This document shows, one piece after another, positions 61,468 to 64,000 of a stretch of DNA of 64,000 nucleotides (the first letter of the stretch is position 1; the number at the start of each line of letters is the position of its first letter). Where the stretch lies: assembly GCA_016712045.1 (NCBI GenBank), contig JADJRV010000012.1, positions 1 to 64,000 of the forward strand. The letters run 5' to 3'. The translations under genes were made by a program, and so were the position numbers. The notes under the pieces were generated by a model that worked only from the letters and a program-made list of their open reading frames with translations, was not told the origin of the DNA and ran no database searches. The DNA comes from Chloracidobacterium sp. GTDB lineage: Bacteria; Acidobacteriota; Blastocatellia; Pyrinomonadales; Pyrinomonadaceae.

Positions 61468-62007
61468 ATGAATACGAACGACCCTCAATTTTGGCAGATG
61501 GTATCGTCCATCGTGATCGCGGTGTGTTTCGTCTTTATGGCGATCGCTTTGCTGTGGATCGCATTGACGGTTCGAAAGGTTGTCGCAACGGTCAAGAACG
61601 TCGAGGAAAAGGTAGAACCTTTGCTCATAAAGGTTGATGCCATCAGCGTGCAGGGCCGCGAGATATCGGTGCATTTTAACGAGATCTCGGCGAACCTCGC
61701 GACCACGACAAAGTACTTGGCCGAATCGACGGAGCTTATCAAAGACGAGATCGCCGAGCTACGTTTGCTGGTCAACGACACTGCGATCGTTGCTAAAGAC
61801 AAGGTCGCAATGGTCAGCCGTTCGATCGACCGGACGCATATGCAGGTGACGGATACGACCGAGTTTGTCCAGCAAAAGATCGTTGTCCCGGCCCGCGAGA
61901 TCGCCGCTGTAATGGCAGGTGTGAAAAAAGGCCTCGAGGTGCTTTTTGCCCCAGCTCCAAAACAGATCGACCGCGCCTATGAAGACGAGGAAATGTTCAT
62001 CGGCTGA
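61468..62007 (+). CDS. DUF948-like membrane protein
   Basis: A 179-residue protein with one N-terminal membrane helix (IVIAVCFVFMAIALLWIAL) and a long amphipathic coiled coil (VRKVVATVKNVEEKVEPLLI and onward), ending in an acidic YEDEEMFIG. DUF948 proteins accompany YtxH in Firmicutes as envelope stress factors; here too the gene starts 3 bases after the YtxH stop, which supports a joint function. No enzymatic motif. Confidence 0.8.
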   Translation: MNTNDPQFWQMVSSIVIAVCFVFMAIALLWIALTVRKVVATVKNVEEKVEPLLIKVDAISVQGREISVHFNEISANLATTTKYLAESTELIKDEIAELRLLVNDTAIVAKDKVAMVSRSIDRTHMQVTDTTEFVQQKIVVPAREIAAVMAGVKKGLEVLFAPAPKQIDRAYEDEEMFIG

Positions 62008-62036
62008 TACCCATAATGCAATTTGGATTCGCTCCT

Positions 62037-62068
62037 AAAAAGGCTTCGCTAATGCGGAGCCTTTTTTT
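62037..62068 (+). terminator. Terminator of the YtxH/DUF948 pair
   Basis: AAAAAGGCTTCGC / GCGGAGCCTTTTT with a TAAT loop and a T run of seven, 30 bases after the stop. Confidence 0.85.
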
Positions 62069-62113
62069 GGTCCACCCTGGTCCACCTTGGTCCACTTGGT
62101 CCGGACCGGACCA
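62068..62113. repeat. Short tandem TGGTCCACC repeat with palindromic end
   Basis: TGGTCCACCC, TGGTCCACCT, TGGTCCACT and TGGTCC follow each other head to tail from 62068, then the inverse GGACCGGACCA at 62103-62113 pairs back on the last unit. The repeat begins in the T run of the preceding terminator. Confidence 0.7.
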
Positions 62114-62206
62114 AGACCCAACTTCAAATTGTTGTTTTTGAACACAATATGTGCTAATAACATAGTCAGTTTCTTCTGAAATTTCACAGTTTGCGATCGT
62201 GTCCTT

Positions 62207-64000
62207 ATGTTGTCGAGTTTGCCCAAACTGACTCTTTGGCTCGTGGCTTTCGTGGCCGCTATGTCGGCGGTCGTGAGCGGTCAGTCGTCTAGCGGGCGGC
62301 TCACGGGCAAGGTAACAGATAAGGATGGCAAGCCGATGGCGGGCATCACCGTCGTTGCAACCAATCAAACCAACTCAACAAGTAAAACGCAACGGACAAA
62401 GGCCGATGGTAGCTACACGATCCGGCTCGCTAATGGAGCGTACCGAATTACGGTCGCCGAGCCCTATGAGGCCAGGTTTGACCGGGGCAAGACGGATGAA
62501 TATGGCGCATTTGCCAATCTGATCTGCAACGCACAAAAAATGTGCACTGCACTGGAAAATGTGATCATCGACGGCAGCGAACGAAAGATAGACTTTGCCG
62601 TTACCGATCCGGCCAAAGACACAGCGGCAAAACCTGGCGAAACGGCCAAATCGCCGTTCAAGACCCGCGAGGTGCTCGACCGCTGGCGGATCGAATTTCC
62701 CGAATACGAACGCTACGGCGACAAAGGTGTCCGCGGCCGTGATATCCCTTTCCGAAAGACCAACAAATGGTATAACCCATATGACACCAACGTATTAAAG
62801 GGCGACAAACCCGTCATCGGCAACGACTATTTTATGGTGTTTTCGGCCGTCAGCACGACCGGCGTCGAACTGCGTCGCACGCCTTCCGGCAACAATGTCT
62901 CGTCGGCAAGCCCGAACAGCAACAACTTTTTTGGCCGCCCCGAAAGTTTTAGTTTGGGCCAGACGATGCAGGTTTCGTTTGAGTTTTTTAAGGGCCAGAC
63001 CGTCTTTCGCCCGCGCGCTTGGGCGGTGAAAGTATCGCCGACGTTTAGCCTGCCAAACTATCTTAATGCCCGAGAGAATGGCATCGTCAATGTCGATGTC
63101 CGCCGCGGCACGACCCGTACCGATTATCACGTCTCACTCGAAGAGGCCTTTGCCGAGGTCAAGCTGTTTGACGTCAACGACAATTACGATTTCGTTTCCG
63201 TCAGGGCGGGCATACAGCCTTTTAACGCCGATTTTCGCGGGTTTTTGTTCTCGGATAATAACCTCGGATTCAGAGTATTTGGCGGACATTCGAATAACAA
63301 GTCTCAGTTCAACTTTGCGTATTTTCGCTCGATCGAAAAAGATACAAACAGCGGGCTCAACTCGATGAAAAAGCTTCGCCCGCAAAATATCTACATCGCC
63401 AATTATTACCGGCAGGATTTCCTGACCAAAGGCTACACGATCCAAGCGGTTGCTGCATATAACGACGACCGCGCCGACAAGCATTACGACGAAAACGGCT
63501 TTCTCGTCCGGCCCGCCCTGATCGGCAGTGCTCGGCCACACAACGTTAAGGCCGGATATCTTGGCTTTAACGGCGACGGCCACATCGGCATTTTGAATCT
63601 GACCAACTCGTATTACTACGCATTTGGGCATGACGATTTCAACCCCATCGCGGGGAAACGCACCGAGATCAGTGCCCACATGGCGGCTGTCGAGGCGTCG
63701 ATAGATAAAAACTGGCTGCGATTTCGCGGCTCGGTCTTTTTCGCATCGGGCGATAAGAACCCGACAGACGATAAAGCAAACGGCTTTGACGCGATACTCG
63801 ACGACCCCAATTTTGCTGGTGGACAATTCTCGTATTGGAACCGCCAAGGCATACGTCTAGTCTCGACCGAGGTCGGCCTTGTTCAAAGCAACAGCCTGTT
63901 GCCGACATTGCGTTCGAGCAAGACCGAGGGGCAATCAAATTTTGTAAATCCGGGCATCATGATCTTTAACGCCGGCGTCGACGCCGAGTTAACACAGACG
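62207..64000 (+). CDS. Partial outer-membrane-type protein with carboxypeptidase-regulatory-like domain
   Basis: The open frame starts at ATG 62207 and runs unbroken to the window edge (598 residues seen). Residues 1-27 are a signal peptide (TLWLVAFVAAMSAVVSGQ). Residues 30-130 form a carboxypeptidase-regulatory-like domain (GRLTGKVTDKDGKPMAGITV, ADGSYTIRLANGAYRITVAE). From about 160 on it is beta-rich with alternating aromatic residues, such as FNFAYFRSIEKDTN, ANYYRQDFLTKGYTIQAVAA and LNLTNSYYYAFGHDDFN, as in outer-membrane barrels. No TonB plug signature is seen in the first 250 residues, so it may be a non-TonB barrel protein or a TonB-like receptor of acidobacterial type. Gene continues past 64000. 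Confidence 0.75.
   Translation, partial: MLSSLPKLTLWLVAFVAAMSAVVSGQSSSGRLTGKVTDKDGKPMAGITVVATNQTNSTSKTQRTKADGSYTIRLANGAYRITVAEPYEARFDRGKTDEYGAFANLICNAQKMCTALENVIIDGSERKIDFAVTDPAKDTAAKPGETAKSPFKTREVLDRWRIEFPEYERYGDKGVRGRDIPFRKTNKWYNPYDTNVLKGDKPVIGNDYFMVFSAVSTTGVELRRTPSGNNVSSASPNSNNFFGRPESFSLGQTMQVSFEFFKGQTVFRPRAWAVKVSPTFSLPNYLNARENGIVNVDVRRGTTRTDYHVSLEEAFAEVKLFDVNDNYDFVSVRAGIQPFNADFRGFLFSDNNLGFRVFGGHSNNKSQFNFAYFRSIEKDTNSGLNSMKKLRPQNIYIANYYRQDFLTKGYTIQAVAAYNDDRADKHYDENGFLVRPALIGSARPHNVKAGYLGFNGDGHIGILNLTNSYYYAFGHDDFNPIAGKRTEISAHMAAVEASIDKNWLRFRGSVFFASGDKNPTDDKANGFDAILDDPNFAGGQFSYWNRQGIRLVSTEVGLVQSNSLLPTLRSSKTEGQSNFVNPGIMIFNAGVDAELTQT

Noticed and set aside
62068..62113. CRISPR array
   Set aside because: Units are 9-10 bases, contiguous and without spacers.
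1..64000. tRNA or rRNA genes, prophage, insertion sequences, restriction or toxin-antitoxin systems
   Set aside because: Looked for and not seen: no cloverleaf-like sequence, transposase, integrase or defence-type protein motif was recognised.

Overview
The window looks like a chromosomal segment of an Acidobacteriota member, most likely class Blastocatellia (Pyrinomonadaceae-like). Reasons: moderate GC; two VWFA-related proteins of the acidobacterial type; secreted proteins combining carboxypeptidase-regulatory-like, choice-of-anchor Q and TPR parts; a DUF6868 and a DUF6438 protein; paired CarD and Crp/Fnr regulators. I see no tRNA, rRNA, CRISPR array, insertion sequence or phage module. Most of the window is ordinary chromosome.

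A technical feature dominates the reading. Many conserved genes are broken by single-base indels, usually in homopolymers: hemW, a 5'-nucleotidase, tryptophan dioxygenase, the choice-of-anchor Q protein, uppS, truA, pyrE, two Crp/Fnr genes, a histidine kinase, a DUF1800 protein and a histidine phosphatase. In each case the protein continues in another frame after one base is added or removed, so I read these as assembly or sequencing errors rather than decay. The first 9 kb is worst. Genes with several breaks are typed pseudogene; genes with one or two simple indels are typed CDS with the break described.

Layout. 0-9 kb: hemW (+), nucleotidase and tryptophan dioxygenase (-), a cold shock gene with a long leader, and a large surface protein. 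9-20 kb: serC, secreted repeat and TPR proteins, a GNAT, yceH, an RNase D-like exonuclease, a thioesterase/MFS pair and aspS. 19.9-24.4 kb (-): one tight operon pyrE, ATP-grasp, ASCH, truA, DUF952, uppS, cdsA. 24.5-25.8 kb: an exonuclease and queF.

25.8-30.4 kb is the most unusual part: three Crp/Fnr-type regulators in a row, CRP-like palindromes (TGTGC-N6-GCACA type), a gene-free stretch with hairpin terminators that could be a small RNA, two tandem paralogous microproteins ending in a WRWR motif, a 93-residue unknown, a one-helix microprotein, a metallothionein and a CarD regulator. I infer a stress- or redox-responsive regulon.

30.5-42 kb: a PhoR/PhoB-like two-component pair, SixA, a His/Cys-containing exported protein ahead of a TonB receptor, dienelactone hydrolase, a membrane diguanylate cyclase, a PfkB kinase, a LysW-like zinc ribbon lacking the usual tail, and an HD-GYP/GAF/GGDEF protein. 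42-64 kb: DUF1800, serine hydrolase, methyltransferase, rhomboid/dicarboxylate symporter pair, VWA pair, phosphomannomutase, a large beta-propeller surface protein, a winged-helix/TPR regulator, lepA, a YtxH/DUF948-like envelope-stress pair, and a partial outer-membrane-type protein running off the end. Two families of dispersed intergenic repeats recur.
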